A DNA stretch of 34,671 bases from Pelagicoccus mobilis (GTDB lineage Bacteria > Verrucomicrobiota > Verrucomicrobiia > Opitutales > Opitutaceae). The stretch covers positions 1-34,671 of the forward strand of contig NZ_JAENIL010000061.1 in NCBI RefSeq assembly GCF_016595505.1, given 5' to 3'. Shown here piece after piece: positions 1 to 8,100 of this stretch. The notes under the pieces are model-generated. The model saw nothing but the letters and a program-made list of their open reading frames with translations. It ran no database searches and was not told where the DNA came from. Every line of letters starts with the position of its first letter. Within the stretch, counting starts at the first letter, position 1. A program made the translations under genes and the position numbers.

Positions 1-278
1 CGTTTCTTCGAGTATTCGGCGTGTGTGCCTACCCATTCGACGAGAACGATTCCGTTTTGATAGCGAACCTTCACAACAAGACGGTAGTGGTTGCCTTTGA
101 TGTTGAAGATGACTCGGTTGTTAGAAAGGAAATCAGCGGATCTATAGCGGTCCTTGATGTCCTGTGGCGTCTTCCATTCTGCTCGTTCTACTTCGGCTCG
201 CCATGTTCGGAGGGCGTCCTTTGAGTTGGCGTGCTTTCTGGTGAAGAGATCGATTTTGTCGGTACCGGTGAGACGCAT
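1..278 (-). CDS. higB: HigB-family mRNA interferase toxin, 3' end beyond window
   Basis: The reverse strand reads from an ATG at 278 to the left edge without a stop, giving about 92 residues. The protein starts MRLTGTDKI. It continues with blocks typical of HigB toxins of the RelE superfamily: a TWRAEVERAEWKTPQDIK block, a SADFLSNNRVIFNIKGN block and a C-terminal EWVGTHAEY block. Toxins of this family cleave mRNA on the ribosome and are neutralised by a HigA antitoxin. In higBA operons the toxin gene comes first, so higA is expected just beyond the left edge. No strong ribosome binding site precedes the ATG. The family call is firm. Whether the system is complete cannot be seen here. Confidence 0.85.
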   Translation of the reverse strand, partial: MRLTGTDKIDLFTRKHANSKDALRTWRAEVERAEWKTPQDIKDRYRSADFLSNNRVIFNIKGNHYRLVVKVRYQNGIVLVEWVGTHAEYSKK

Positions 279-333
279 TGAATACGTTAGTGGCTCTCTT
301 CATCAGAATGAGACTTATAATGCAAGATCAATG

Positions 334-400
334 TTCCCTTTTTGGGAATTTTAAAGTTCCCAAAGTGGGAACGGTAAAGACAGGGCAATATAGTGGGAAC
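334..400. promoter_or_regulatory. Palindromic operator cluster upstream of higB
   Basis: There are two palindromes with the same architecture. TTCCC-N5-GGGAA lies at 334-348 and GTTCCC-N5-GGGAAC at 356-372, with centres 23 bp apart. A third half-site GGGAAC lies at 395-400. They sit between the divergent higB gene and the ubiquitin-like operon, next to an AT-rich stretch that includes TATAAT at 316-321. HigA-type antitoxins commonly autoregulate by binding such palindromes. That these sites belong to HigA is inferred from position only. They could also influence the operon starting at 517. Confidence 0.55.
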
Positions 401-448
401 TTTTTGCTTGCCGCAAGGTGAGTAATGTGCCCTAGTCGATTACGAAAA

Positions 449-478
449 AGGCCGCCACCTCGGCAAAGGTGACGGCCT
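449..478 (-). terminator. Hairpin with U-tract on the minus strand
   Basis: AGGCCGCCACCT (449-460) pairs with AGGTGACGGCCT (467-478) with one mismatch and a 6-nt loop. On the minus strand the stem is followed by a run of five T, as in a rho-independent terminator. No minus-strand gene lies immediately to its right, so it may block antisense transcription or act as a leader hairpin for the operon that starts at 517. Confidence 0.4.
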
Positions 479-516
479 AAAGTCAACAAACACCGGTAAG
501 ACCGGAGCGTGTTAAA

Positions 517-1329
517 GTGTCGAATCTTCAACGTAGCTTCAGTCGAGCCGGAATCAACACTAAACAAAAGGCAGCGCCAACGCGGATGCCTCTAAAAGTT
601 GATTTAGCTATGGTTGAAGAACCGCACCAAAACGATGACGACGAAGTCATCGATCTAGAAGAACACGCGAAACGCGGTAAGAAGCTGCCATGTGGCAGAG
701 TCTACCGTTATCGCGTCGATACCGAGTTTTTCAAAACTCGAGAGACAGAACTCACTGGAAGGGTGATTCTGACTCGCGCTGGTAAGGATCCTGATAGATG
801 GCTCCTTAATCAAAAAATAAGAGGAAGTGTTATTACTGTAGGGCCGGATGATGTCGTGGATCTCACGACTCCCGGCCTTGAGCGTTTAATGACACTTCCT
901 GTTGATCAGACTGAGGGCGAACTCCGAAAGGAGTTCGCTCTTCCTGAAGACGACGTCGACCAGCTTGATGCTGGTGGATTCGAGTGGGAAACCATTTTGG
1001 GTATCCGAGGCAAGAGATGGCTCATGGTCCATGGCTTTTCAATACCCGAAGGATACCGCCAAGAAATAGCAACTGTCGCTGTTTCTATTCCTCCTGGTTA
1101 TCCCTCGGGTCAACTTGATATGGTGTGGGTAAGTCCTCGGCTTGAGTTGAATTCTGGGAATCAGATACCCGCGACTCAGCATTCTGAGATAGTTGATGGT
1201 AGGTCGTTCCAGCGATGGTCACGGCATTACACTCCGGCGAATCCTTGGAAGCCTGAATACAGTGTGGTGACTCATCTATTGCTGGCGCGTGCATGGTTCG
1301 CGCGTGAGCTGGAAAGGAGGGCTGCGTAA
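517..1329 (+). CDS. Ubiquitin-like domain fused to E2-like (Prok-E2_E type) protein
   Basis: The protein has 270 residues. An acidic, poorly conserved N-terminus (1-57) precedes a beta-grasp ubiquitin-like domain of multi-ubiquitin type at about 58-128. An E2-like domain of the Prok-E2_E kind follows at about 140-270. E2 features are the IPPGYP segment (191-196), which matches the E2-core proline/YP element, and the WSRH motif at 234-237 that is characteristic of this E2 group. The only cysteine in the protein is Cys59, at the start of the ubiquitin-like domain, so the E2 domain has no candidate thioester cysteine. No diglycine lies at the domain boundary and the protein ends in ERRAA. The start is GTG at 517 with GGAG at 504-507. 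The stop overlaps the next ATG by one base, so this gene is probably translationally coupled to the E1/JAB gene. The role is inferred to be modifier or carrier in a ubiquitin-like conjugation pathway. Confidence 0.8.
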   Translation: MSNLQRSFSRAGINTKQKAAPTRMPLKVDLAMVEEPHQNDDDEVIDLEEHAKRGKKLPCGRVYRYRVDTEFFKTRETELTGRVILTRAGKDPDRWLLNQKIRGSVITVGPDDVVDLTTPGLERLMTLPVDQTEGELRKEFALPEDDVDQLDAGGFEWETILGIRGKRWLMVHGFSIPEGYRQEIATVAVSIPPGYPSGQLDMVWVSPRLELNSGNQIPATQHSEIVDGRSFQRWSRHYTPANPWKPEYSVVTHLLLARAWFARELERRAA

Positions 1330-2717
1330 TGAATAGTGCGACACAACTCTCACTACGCCTGACAGGGAAACAGCATTCTCGAATCAGAGATCACTTGTAT
1401 CCAGGTGATGGATTCGAAGCGGTTGCTCTGCTTCTTTGCGGTCACAGAAATGGAAGTGCACGAACTGCATTGACGGTTCACGAGGTGTTCGAGATTCCGC
1501 ATGAGTCGTGTGTTCGATCTGAGGATCGGGTGCAGTGGCCGATGGAGCTTGCTGTACCGTTACTTGAGAAAGCGATGGGGAAGGGGCTCTCTATAGTCAA
1601 AGTTCACTCTCATCCAGGTGGCTACTCAGAATTCTCTCCGGTTGATGATCTCTCGGATCAGGAGTTGTTTGAGTCACTCAAGTCTTGGACGGGTGATTTG
1701 CCCAACGGTAGTTTGGTGATGTTGCCGGATGGAGTAATGTTCGGTAGGGTTTCATCGAATGCGGGTTTTCAGAATCTACATCGAATATCTGTTGCTGGGG
1801 ATCGTATTCGAGTCTTCGGAATCGAGGAAGCTATTGTTCGGGAGCAGGAACTAAGAACTGCACAGGCATTTGGGGCTGGTACTGTCTCGCTGCTTCGTCG
1901 ATTAAAGATCGGTGTCGTGGGGTGCTCAGGTACCGGGTCTTGGGTATGCGAGTTGCTCGGTCGCCACGGGGTGGGTGAGCTCGTCTTCGTGGATCCCGAT
2001 GTTGTAGAGTTGAAGAACCTGAATAGAATCCCTAACGCTACTCGAGAGGATGCGTTGGCTGGAGTTTCAAAGGTAGAGGTTCAGAAGAGGGCGGTGGAAG
2101 CTATGGGCTTCTCAACCCTTGTCTCTACCTATGCGTCTGACTTGATGAATGTTGAAGTCGTCGAAGCTCTGGCTGACTGCGACATCGTCTTCGGATGTAT
2201 GGACTCTCATGACGGTCGCGATTTGCTCAATCGTATCGCTGTGTTTTATAACATTCCGTACTTCGATATAGGTGTGTCCTTGCACTCGGATGGTGAAGGA
2301 GGAGTCACCCATGTCGTTGGAAGGGTGAACTACCTTCAGCCAGATGGATCTTCGCTTCTAAGCCGTAAGCATGTTTCGGCAGAGTTGATAGATGCTCAGT
2401 CGTGTCTTAGAAGAAATCCGGACGAATACGAAGCTAGGCGCGGGGAGGGTTATGTTGCTAACGCTCATGTCGAAAGTCCGGCAGTAGCTGGAGTGAATAG
2501 CCTGTATGCTTCGCTCGCTGTGAACGAGTGCTTGGCTAGATTGCATGGTTATCGTGATGATGATCGTCATGACGAAATATGTATATGCCAGGTGAATACA
2601 TATATGCAGACTATCCGGCATGAATTGCCTTGTCCTCGTCTCGCTAAGCGTGCGGGGAGAGGTGATTGTTTGCCGTTGTTGGATATCCCTCAGCTCGCAG
2701 AGCTATGCGTGACTTAG
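1329..2717 (+). CDS. JAB/JAMM isopeptidase fused to ThiF/E1-like adenylating enzyme
   Basis: The protein has 462 residues. The N-terminal JAB domain (about 8-155) carries a complete metal-protease signature: Glu30, then His93, His95, Ser103 and Asp106 in the HSHx7SxxD arrangement. JAB enzymes use zinc to cut ubiquitin-like tails or isopeptide bonds. The C-terminal ThiF/E1 fold (about 185-405) has the nucleotide loop GVVGCSGTGS at 195-204, the acidic pair Asp222/Asp224, the NLNR arginine segment at 230-233 and Lys248. It should therefore bind ATP and adenylate a ubiquitin-like C-terminus. Cys359 in the crossover region is a candidate thioester cysteine. The extra C-terminal cysteines (418-447) may bind metal. 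A strong GGAGG precedes the ATG. The fusion joins activation and deconjugation in one polypeptide. Confidence 0.88.
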   Translation: MNSATQLSLRLTGKQHSRIRDHLYPGDGFEAVALLLCGHRNGSARTALTVHEVFEIPHESCVRSEDRVQWPMELAVPLLEKAMGKGLSIVKVHSHPGGYSEFSPVDDLSDQELFESLKSWTGDLPNGSLVMLPDGVMFGRVSSNAGFQNLHRISVAGDRIRVFGIEEAIVREQELRTAQAFGAGTVSLLRRLKIGVVGCSGTGSWVCELLGRHGVGELVFVDPDVVELKNLNRIPNATREDALAGVSKVEVQKRAVEAMGFSTLVSTYASDLMNVEVVEALADCDIVFGCMDSHDGRDLLNRIAVFYNIPYFDIGVSLHSDGEGGVTHVVGRVNYLQPDGSSLLSRKHVSAELIDAQSCLRRNPDEYEARRGEGYVANAHVESPAVAGVNSLYASLAVNECLARLHGYRDDDRHDEICICQVNTYMQTIRHELPCPRLAKRAGRGDCLPLLDIPQLAELCVT

Positions 2718-3043
2718 TTCGATTCAAGTTATTGACGGGGCGTCTATTCAGGCGTCCCTCCTTTGGAGAGCTTACCTATGTAGATGACTGGCCAGAATCC
2801 TTTAGGTCTGGTTGTGTATATCTCCAGGAAGCCCAGAATGGACCTTGGTCTTTAGCGTTTGTGTGTCCTTGTGGATGTGAGGAGGTGATCTACCTTAATC
2901 TGCTTCCTCAGAGTCGACCATGCTGGAGCATGAACGTGACTTGGTTTGGGGGTGTTAGTATCATACCTTCCGTTTGGAGAAAGAGAGGCTGTTTGAGTCA
3001 CTTCTTCCTAAGAGATGGGAATGTTGTTTGGGCCAAAGACTAG
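2705..3043 (+). CDS. DUF6527 family protein of the ubiquitin-like operon
   Basis: The protein has 112 residues when started at the ATG at 2705, which overlaps the end of the E1/JAB gene by 13 bases. An upstream in-frame TTG at 2666 is possible but would overlap more. Visible motifs are CPCGC at 54-58, a PSVW element at 88-91 and a C-terminal GCLSHF...GNVVW block (95-109), which together are characteristic of DUF6527. The cysteines and His99 could form a metal site. Proteins of this family repeatedly sit beside bacterial E1/E2/ubiquitin-like genes. The biochemical role is not certain; a processing or peptidase function is possible. Lying last in the operon, it is probably a dedicated component of the same pathway. 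Confidence 0.75.
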   Translation: MRDLVRFKLLTGRLFRRPSFGELTYVDDWPESFRSGCVYLQEAQNGPWSLAFVCPCGCEEVIYLNLLPQSRPCWSMNVTWFGGVSIIPSVWRKRGCLSHFFLRDGNVVWAKD

Positions 3044-3078
3044 GGGCTTTTCGATCTTTCCGTAAAACTTCTGAAGAT

Positions 3079-3852
3079 TCAGCCAGTTGGCGTCCACTTG
3101 AGCATGAGCTCGTTGAGTGGTTCCCAGCTGGCTTTTTCTTTGGTGCCGGCGGGGAGGGTGTCGGCGACGGTTTGGTCGATCCAGTTTTTAACTACGTCCG
3201 GGGCTTCGATGATGAAGCCCTCCGCAGCGGTTTCCTTTTGCTTTTGGATTTTGGCGATCGCTTCGAGAACGTCTTCTGAAGCTAGGTCAGGGGTGAGCAT
3301 GTCTTGGAAGACCGTTGAAGGCATGGACTGGTGCTTCTCGATCCAAAGGCAGGCGAAGAGGGGGCGTAGGATGTAGAAGAGCTTCTTTATCTTGATTTGC
3401 TGACCATCGAAATGATCGGCTGCCACGCCCTTGGCCATGCTGAGATAGTGATGCATGGCTTTCTTTGCATTGAAGAAAGCTGGAATCAATTTCAGGAGTT
3501 CGTTTTGGAAGGACTTCGGTGACCAATAGATAACCGGGCTGCCAAGCCATTCGTTGAGAGCGAGGTTGCAGGTAGCGAAGAGACGAAGCATTTTGGCGAG
3601 TTCCCAGCCGGATAGATCAAGGTCGTTAGGGAGCATGAGGTCTATGTAGTCATCTCGCTTTTGTAGCTGGAGATGCCAATCCTTTTGGTGAGCGTAGATG
3701 AAGCGTAGATCGTAGTCGCTATCTGGAGACGCGAATCCCCATGCTCGGCTGCCTGATTCGCAAGCGAAGAGCACTTCGATGTTTCGCTCTGCTTCAAGTT
3801 GTCGGATAGTGTCTTCTATTTGTTGGATCATTGAGCGAGTTTTTTGAACCAC
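3079..3852 (-). CDS. RlaP-like nucleotidyltransferase (shorter paralogue)
   Basis: The protein has 257 residues. The N-terminal half carries the DNA polymerase beta-type nucleotidyltransferase signature GSRAWG (34-39) followed by the metal-binding pair Asp46/Asp48 in SDYDLR. Downstream is a conserved WELAKMLRLF...NEWLGSPVIY block (about 83-109) typical of the RlaP group (RNA-ligase-associated nucleotidyltransferase, PF10127-like). The substrate is unknown, and no RNA ligase gene is present in the window. The start is a GTG at 3852 that lies inside a dispersed palindromic repeat, and an ATG seven codons in (3831) is a good alternative. It converges with the DUF6527 gene and lies downstream of a longer paralogue on the same strand. 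Confidence 0.8.
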   Translation of the reverse strand: MVQKTRSMIQQIEDTIRQLEAERNIEVLFACESGSRAWGFASPDSDYDLRFIYAHQKDWHLQLQKRDDYIDLMLPNDLDLSGWELAKMLRLFATCNLALNEWLGSPVIYWSPKSFQNELLKLIPAFFNAKKAMHHYLSMAKGVAADHFDGQQIKIKKLFYILRPLFACLWIEKHQSMPSTVFQDMLTPDLASEDVLEAIAKIQKQKETAAEGFIIEAPDVVKNWIDQTVADTLPAGTKEKASWEPLNELMLKWTPTG

Positions 3853-3921
3853 AGATTACGCAGATTTTTGGGGATGTTCTGAAGAAAAGTCTTTAGATTC
3901 GATCTGAGTCTATCTGTGGTT
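3847..3921. repeat. Dispersed intergenic palindrome bridging two nucleotidyltransferase genes
   Basis: AACCACAGAT (3847-3856) and ATCTGTGGTT (3912-3921) form a perfect 10-bp inverted repeat around a 55-base centre that contains further CAGATT/TCTGA fragments. The upstream gene ends inside the right arm (last codons plus TAG), and the GTG start of the downstream gene lies in the left arm. The arrangement resembles intergenic repeats common in large bacterial genomes, but no second copy is visible in this window. Confidence 0.6.
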
Positions 3922-5016
3922 AAAACTAGATTCCCATGTGTTCGTGACTTCTTTGAGAAGAGCTTCCGCTTTTTCGAAGTCGAGCTCCTCTGGGAGGGTG
4001 CTCTGAGCTTTGAGTGTTGTTAGTTCCTCGACTAGTTGTTCAGCGTGTGTGATGAGGTCGTTGTAGGCGAATTTGCCTTGGCGGATGTCGAGGAGGAATT
4101 GCTGGTCATCGCCCTCGAAGCGAACTCTGGGTTCTCCTGTTTTGAGGATGGACTTTCCGCTGAGGAGGAGGCGGAAGGTGTGCATCATGTTTTTGGCGTC
4201 GTAGTCAGTCTCTCCTTTCTCCTGAGATTCCCAGCGAGCTTCGTTTCGGTTCTCTCTCCAGGTCCAGTAGTTGGCATGGTCGCGAACGGCTCGGTCGTGG
4301 GCTTGTTCGTTTACACTGAGCAAGCCAATACACTTGGTCATTTCGTCCTCAATTAGGATGGGTTCGCAAGCGAGTTTGCCACCGCGGAAGACACCCCTTG
4401 CTTGTGGACCGTAGTGGTAGAGGCGGTACATCGATGGGGAGTGTTCGAGTGCGGCGACGTGGCAGTGTTTAAGGTTGATGCCTGACTCCGTTAGAGTCTT
4501 GGGGCGATAGGGCATCTGGTCTTTGTCATCTCGTGGAATGAACCAACAGAAATCCTCGATATTGGGGCGTTCTTTCGGCTGTGGATTGTTGACCCACTTG
4601 TTTTGTCCCTTGGCTTTTTTGATTTGGGCAAGGGCGTATCCGATATGCGACTCGTATGCTTTCTGAGTAACGAAGAGCGAGCGTGACTTCTGGAGAAGGT
4701 CAAAGGCCGGCGTTTGAACACTTATGCATTCCTCCGGCATGAAGAGCAGCTCGATAATATTTGGATTCGCCCCAAGTACGAGTTCGAGAAAACGGGGCAG
4801 TGCGTAGTAAACTGTGTCGCCCTTCGCGTCCGAAATCTGTGGAGGCACTTCGTGAAGTGAGAGATAATCGGCGGCGGGAAGAACGAAGATACCCTTGATA
4901 TCCACATCGCTGCTTTCCAACGACGTCCCGTACGCCTGGCTGCCAACGATGCTCTCAAAGATGATTGGGCTTCGAGAGTCTCCTCGTAAATCTTCGATTG
5001 TAAGTGGTTTAGGCAT
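3910..5016 (-). CDS. RlaP-like nucleotidyltransferase (longer paralogue)
   Basis: The protein has 368 residues when started at the ATG at 5016 (MPKPLTIEDL). The frame stays open to 5121, but that extension runs through a GTAG-type repeat and looks non-coding. The nucleotidyltransferase core has GSQAYG at 25-30 and the metal-binding Asp37/Asp39 in SSDVDIKG. An LGANPNIIELLFMP block (about 83-96) corresponds to the RlaP-family NP..E.L segment seen in the neighbouring gene. The long C-terminal helical region is rich in charged residues. It is transcribed with the shorter paralogue 57 bp downstream, and the pair may work together on an unknown nucleic-acid or protein target. The last residues (NHR) are encoded by a repeat arm. 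Confidence 0.78.
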   Translation of the reverse strand: MPKPLTIEDLRGDSRSPIIFESIVGSQAYGTSLESSDVDIKGIFVLPAADYLSLHEVPPQISDAKGDTVYYALPRFLELVLGANPNIIELLFMPEECISVQTPAFDLLQKSRSLFVTQKAYESHIGYALAQIKKAKGQNKWVNNPQPKERPNIEDFCWFIPRDDKDQMPYRPKTLTESGINLKHCHVAALEHSPSMYRLYHYGPQARGVFRGGKLACEPILIEDEMTKCIGLLSVNEQAHDRAVRDHANYWTWRENRNEARWESQEKGETDYDAKNMMHTFRLLLSGKSILKTGEPRVRFEGDDQQFLLDIRQGKFAYNDLITHAEQLVEELTTLKAQSTLPEELDFEKAEALLKEVTNTWESSFNHR

Positions 5017-5107
5017 GTTATCTTGGATTGTGTATAGGATTGCTGAGGTACGTTTGTATGCCAAGGCGGTTTTGGAGCGGCGTTGATTACTTGGACGGAC
5101 TTGGACC

Positions 5108-5129
5108 GGAGCAGCGCCCACGCCCTACC
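5108..5129 (-). repeat. Partial REP-like element (GTAGGGCG class)
   Basis: Read on the minus strand, the element starts GTAGGGCGTGGGCGC after an AG. It shares the GTAGGG head with elements at 11957-11982, 19638-19668 and 33519-33550. Only part of the stem is preserved. It lies in the 152-bp gap between the divergent nucleotidyltransferase and BTAD-regulator genes. Confidence 0.45.
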
Positions 5130-5168
5130 TTGTTTTCTGGCTAGCTTTCTGGATGGAGTTGGGCGATA

Positions 5169-8100
5169 TTGCGGTTGCCTCTAATCCACTTCTTGCCACG
5201 CCAACTGACAGTTCGGCTGTTGGGCGAGTTTTCGCTCTTGCTCGACGGTTCTCCCTACACGGCGATCGATACGATACGCCTACGCGGCTTGCTGGCTTAT
5301 TTGCTCGTGAAACGGGGGACGGCTTTGCAACGGTCTCGCTTGGCATTCGAGTTCTGGCCGGACTCGACGGAGAAGCAGGCTAAGACGAATTTGCGTCACT
5401 TGCTTCATGAGCTTCGCAAGAAGCTGCCGGATGCGGACTCGTTCATCGAGGCGAATGCGAAGACGATCGAGTGGAGGACGGATGGTGATGTCGATCTGGA
5501 TGTGGATGTATTCGAAGGGGCGATGACTGCGGCTTTGCTTGCGTGCAAGCGGGGTGATGCGGCGATGACCACGATCCAATTTGAGAAAGCGGTTGCCGCT
5601 TATGGCGGCGATTTTTTGGCCGGACATTATGAAGCCTGGGCTGATGAATTGAGGGAGGAGTTGCGGCGAAAATACATCCAATCGTTAGAGGGGGCGGTGT
5701 CGTGCCATGAGTCTAAACGAAACTATGTTGAAGCGTTGTCCTTTTGTCAGACATTGCGGCAGGTCGAACCAACTCGGGAAAAGACGTATTGTTCGCTGAT
5801 GCGATTGTATTCGCTGAGTGGTGACAGGGCGAAAGCTCTACAGTCTTACCGTGATTGCGAAATGGCTCTGAGGAGGGAACTGGATGTTTCTCCAAGTGAA
5901 CGGACTGAAGCTCTGCATCGAAAATTGATGCGGGATGAACCCTTGGAAACGAAACGGAAGTCGTCGACTAATGTTGCGAACGAGCCGGAGTTGCCTTTGC
6001 AGGGCCGCTTGGCTGAGTGGGAGACGCTAAAGCAGGCTTGGGCGGAGGCCGAGTCGGGGCGGGCTCATTTGATCGTATTGGTGGGTGAAGCGGGAATCGG
6101 CAAATCACGCTTGGCGGAGGAGCTTTTTGTGGAGCTGGCTCGAGAAGGGGTGGCGACTTGCAAGACGCGTTCGTATTCGGCGGAAGGGCGTTTGGCCTAC
6201 GCCCCTGTTTGCCAATGGATGCGTTCTTCCGTCTTGAAGCCTTCGTTGTCGGAGGTGGAACCTGTTTGGCTGACGGAGATTGCTCGGGTGATGCCGGAGA
6301 TCCGTTCGGAGTTTCCGGATTTGCCGGAGTCGTCGGCTGAACAGGGAAATTGGCAGCGACATCTGTTGTTTGAGGCCTTGTCGCGGGTGATTCTGGCGAA
6401 GGATGAACCTCTGATGTTGTTGCTGGATGATATGCAATGGACGGATCAGGAATCGTTGGAGTGGCTGAGGTATTTGCTGCGTTTTGCTCCGAGAGGGCGG
6501 TTTTTGATTACGGGCACCATTCGTGAGGAGGAGTTAGCGCAGGATCACCCATTGCGTCATCTGATGTTGGAGTTACGCAGGGATGGTCAGTTGAGTGAAA
6601 TACTGCTTGGGCCTTTATCCAGGGAGGAGGCATCTGACATCGCGGCGGGGGTGGCCGGACGAGAGTTGAGCGCTCGGGAGGCCTCGCAGCTGTACGAGGC
6701 GACGGAGGGAAATCCGCTGTTCGTGGTGGAGAGTGTGCGCGCTGGATTGCGGGGCGAAAAAGGGGCATCTCTTGATTCCTATGAAGGTTTGGATCTCGTG
6801 ACGGTACCGCCGAAAGTGCACGCGGTGTTTGCCACGCGTCTGGCTCAGTTGAGTGGAGAGGCTCTGGAGTTTTCGCGAATCGCAGCGGTATTTGGGCGAG
6901 CGTTTACGATTGAAATGCTTCTCGATGTAAGCGGTGCGGAAGAGGAGGAGACGATACGCTTATTGGATGAGCTCTGGGAAAAGCGGATTATTCGAGAGCA
7001 GGAGGCGGGCTTGTATGACTTTACTCATGACAAGTTGCGTGAGGTGACCTACGAGCAGATCAGCACCCCGAAGCGGAGGATGCTGCATCGAAAGTCGTCT
7101 GATGTGTTAGAGAAGTTTTTCGCGGACGATTTGAACTCGGTCTCTGCTCAGCTTGCTTCTCACTACGAAGAGGCAGGCCAAGTGAGCAAGGCGATCGTCG
7201 CTTATCAAAACGCTGGGCGTTTGGCCAAGGAGTTGAATGCTAGTCGTGAGGCGATCCGCTTGTTTGAGAAAGCCCTTGCGTTACTGAAGACATTGCCGAG
7301 CTCTCGTGAACGGCTGGAGCTGGAGTTGGATCTGAATATGGATCTTGGTACGTGTCAGGTTTCTGAATACGGATATCATGCTCCTGGGGTTCAGCATATT
7401 TATGAGCGGTCTCAGGAATTGTGCTCCCAATTGGATCGGTCGACGACTCCTCCCGTCTTGCGAGCGCTTGCCCTCTACAATCTCACCACTGGCAGGTTAC
7501 ACAAAACTCTGGAACTCGGGGAATTGTTGGGGACGATATATGATGAGACCAATGACAACGTGTTGCTAGTCGAGTCGGAGTACGTTTTGGGCGTTGCCAA
7601 TTTCTGGTTGGGAAATTTTGCGGAGGCTGCGGACAGGCTGCAGAATTCGATTGATTGTTACGACCCAGACGATCTGCATGCCCACCTGACGCTTTATGCG
7701 CAGGATCCCAAAGCGATTTGTGTCTGCCGTTTGGGATGGTGTCGCTATGTGCAAGGCCGCGAGGCGGAGGCGATCGAGTTGGTGAAGCGGTCGGTCGAGA
7801 TCGGGAGCGAATTGAAGCATCCGCATACGGAAGGCTATGTGCTCTATTTTAGCGCCCAGGTTCTTGTGGAAGCAGGGGAGTATGACTTGGCCACTGAATT
7901 CATCGAGCGTTTCGACGACCTGAAAACGGATCACCAGCTTGGCTTTTGGGCGGTGCGAAGCGAGATGCTCAAAGGCTATATGGGCGTGGTCCGTTATCGT
8001 GATCCGGTGGCGATGGAGTTGTTTGAGACGAACTTCCGTCGCTGTGTAGATTTGAAGCCCACGATAAGCCTGTCTCTGTTTCTTGTTTATTATGCCGAGG

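Noticed and set aside
5017-5121. N-terminal extension of the longer nucleotidyltransferase
   Set aside because: The frame runs through a REP-like element and lacks conservation features. The ATG at 5016 directly precedes the recognisable fold.
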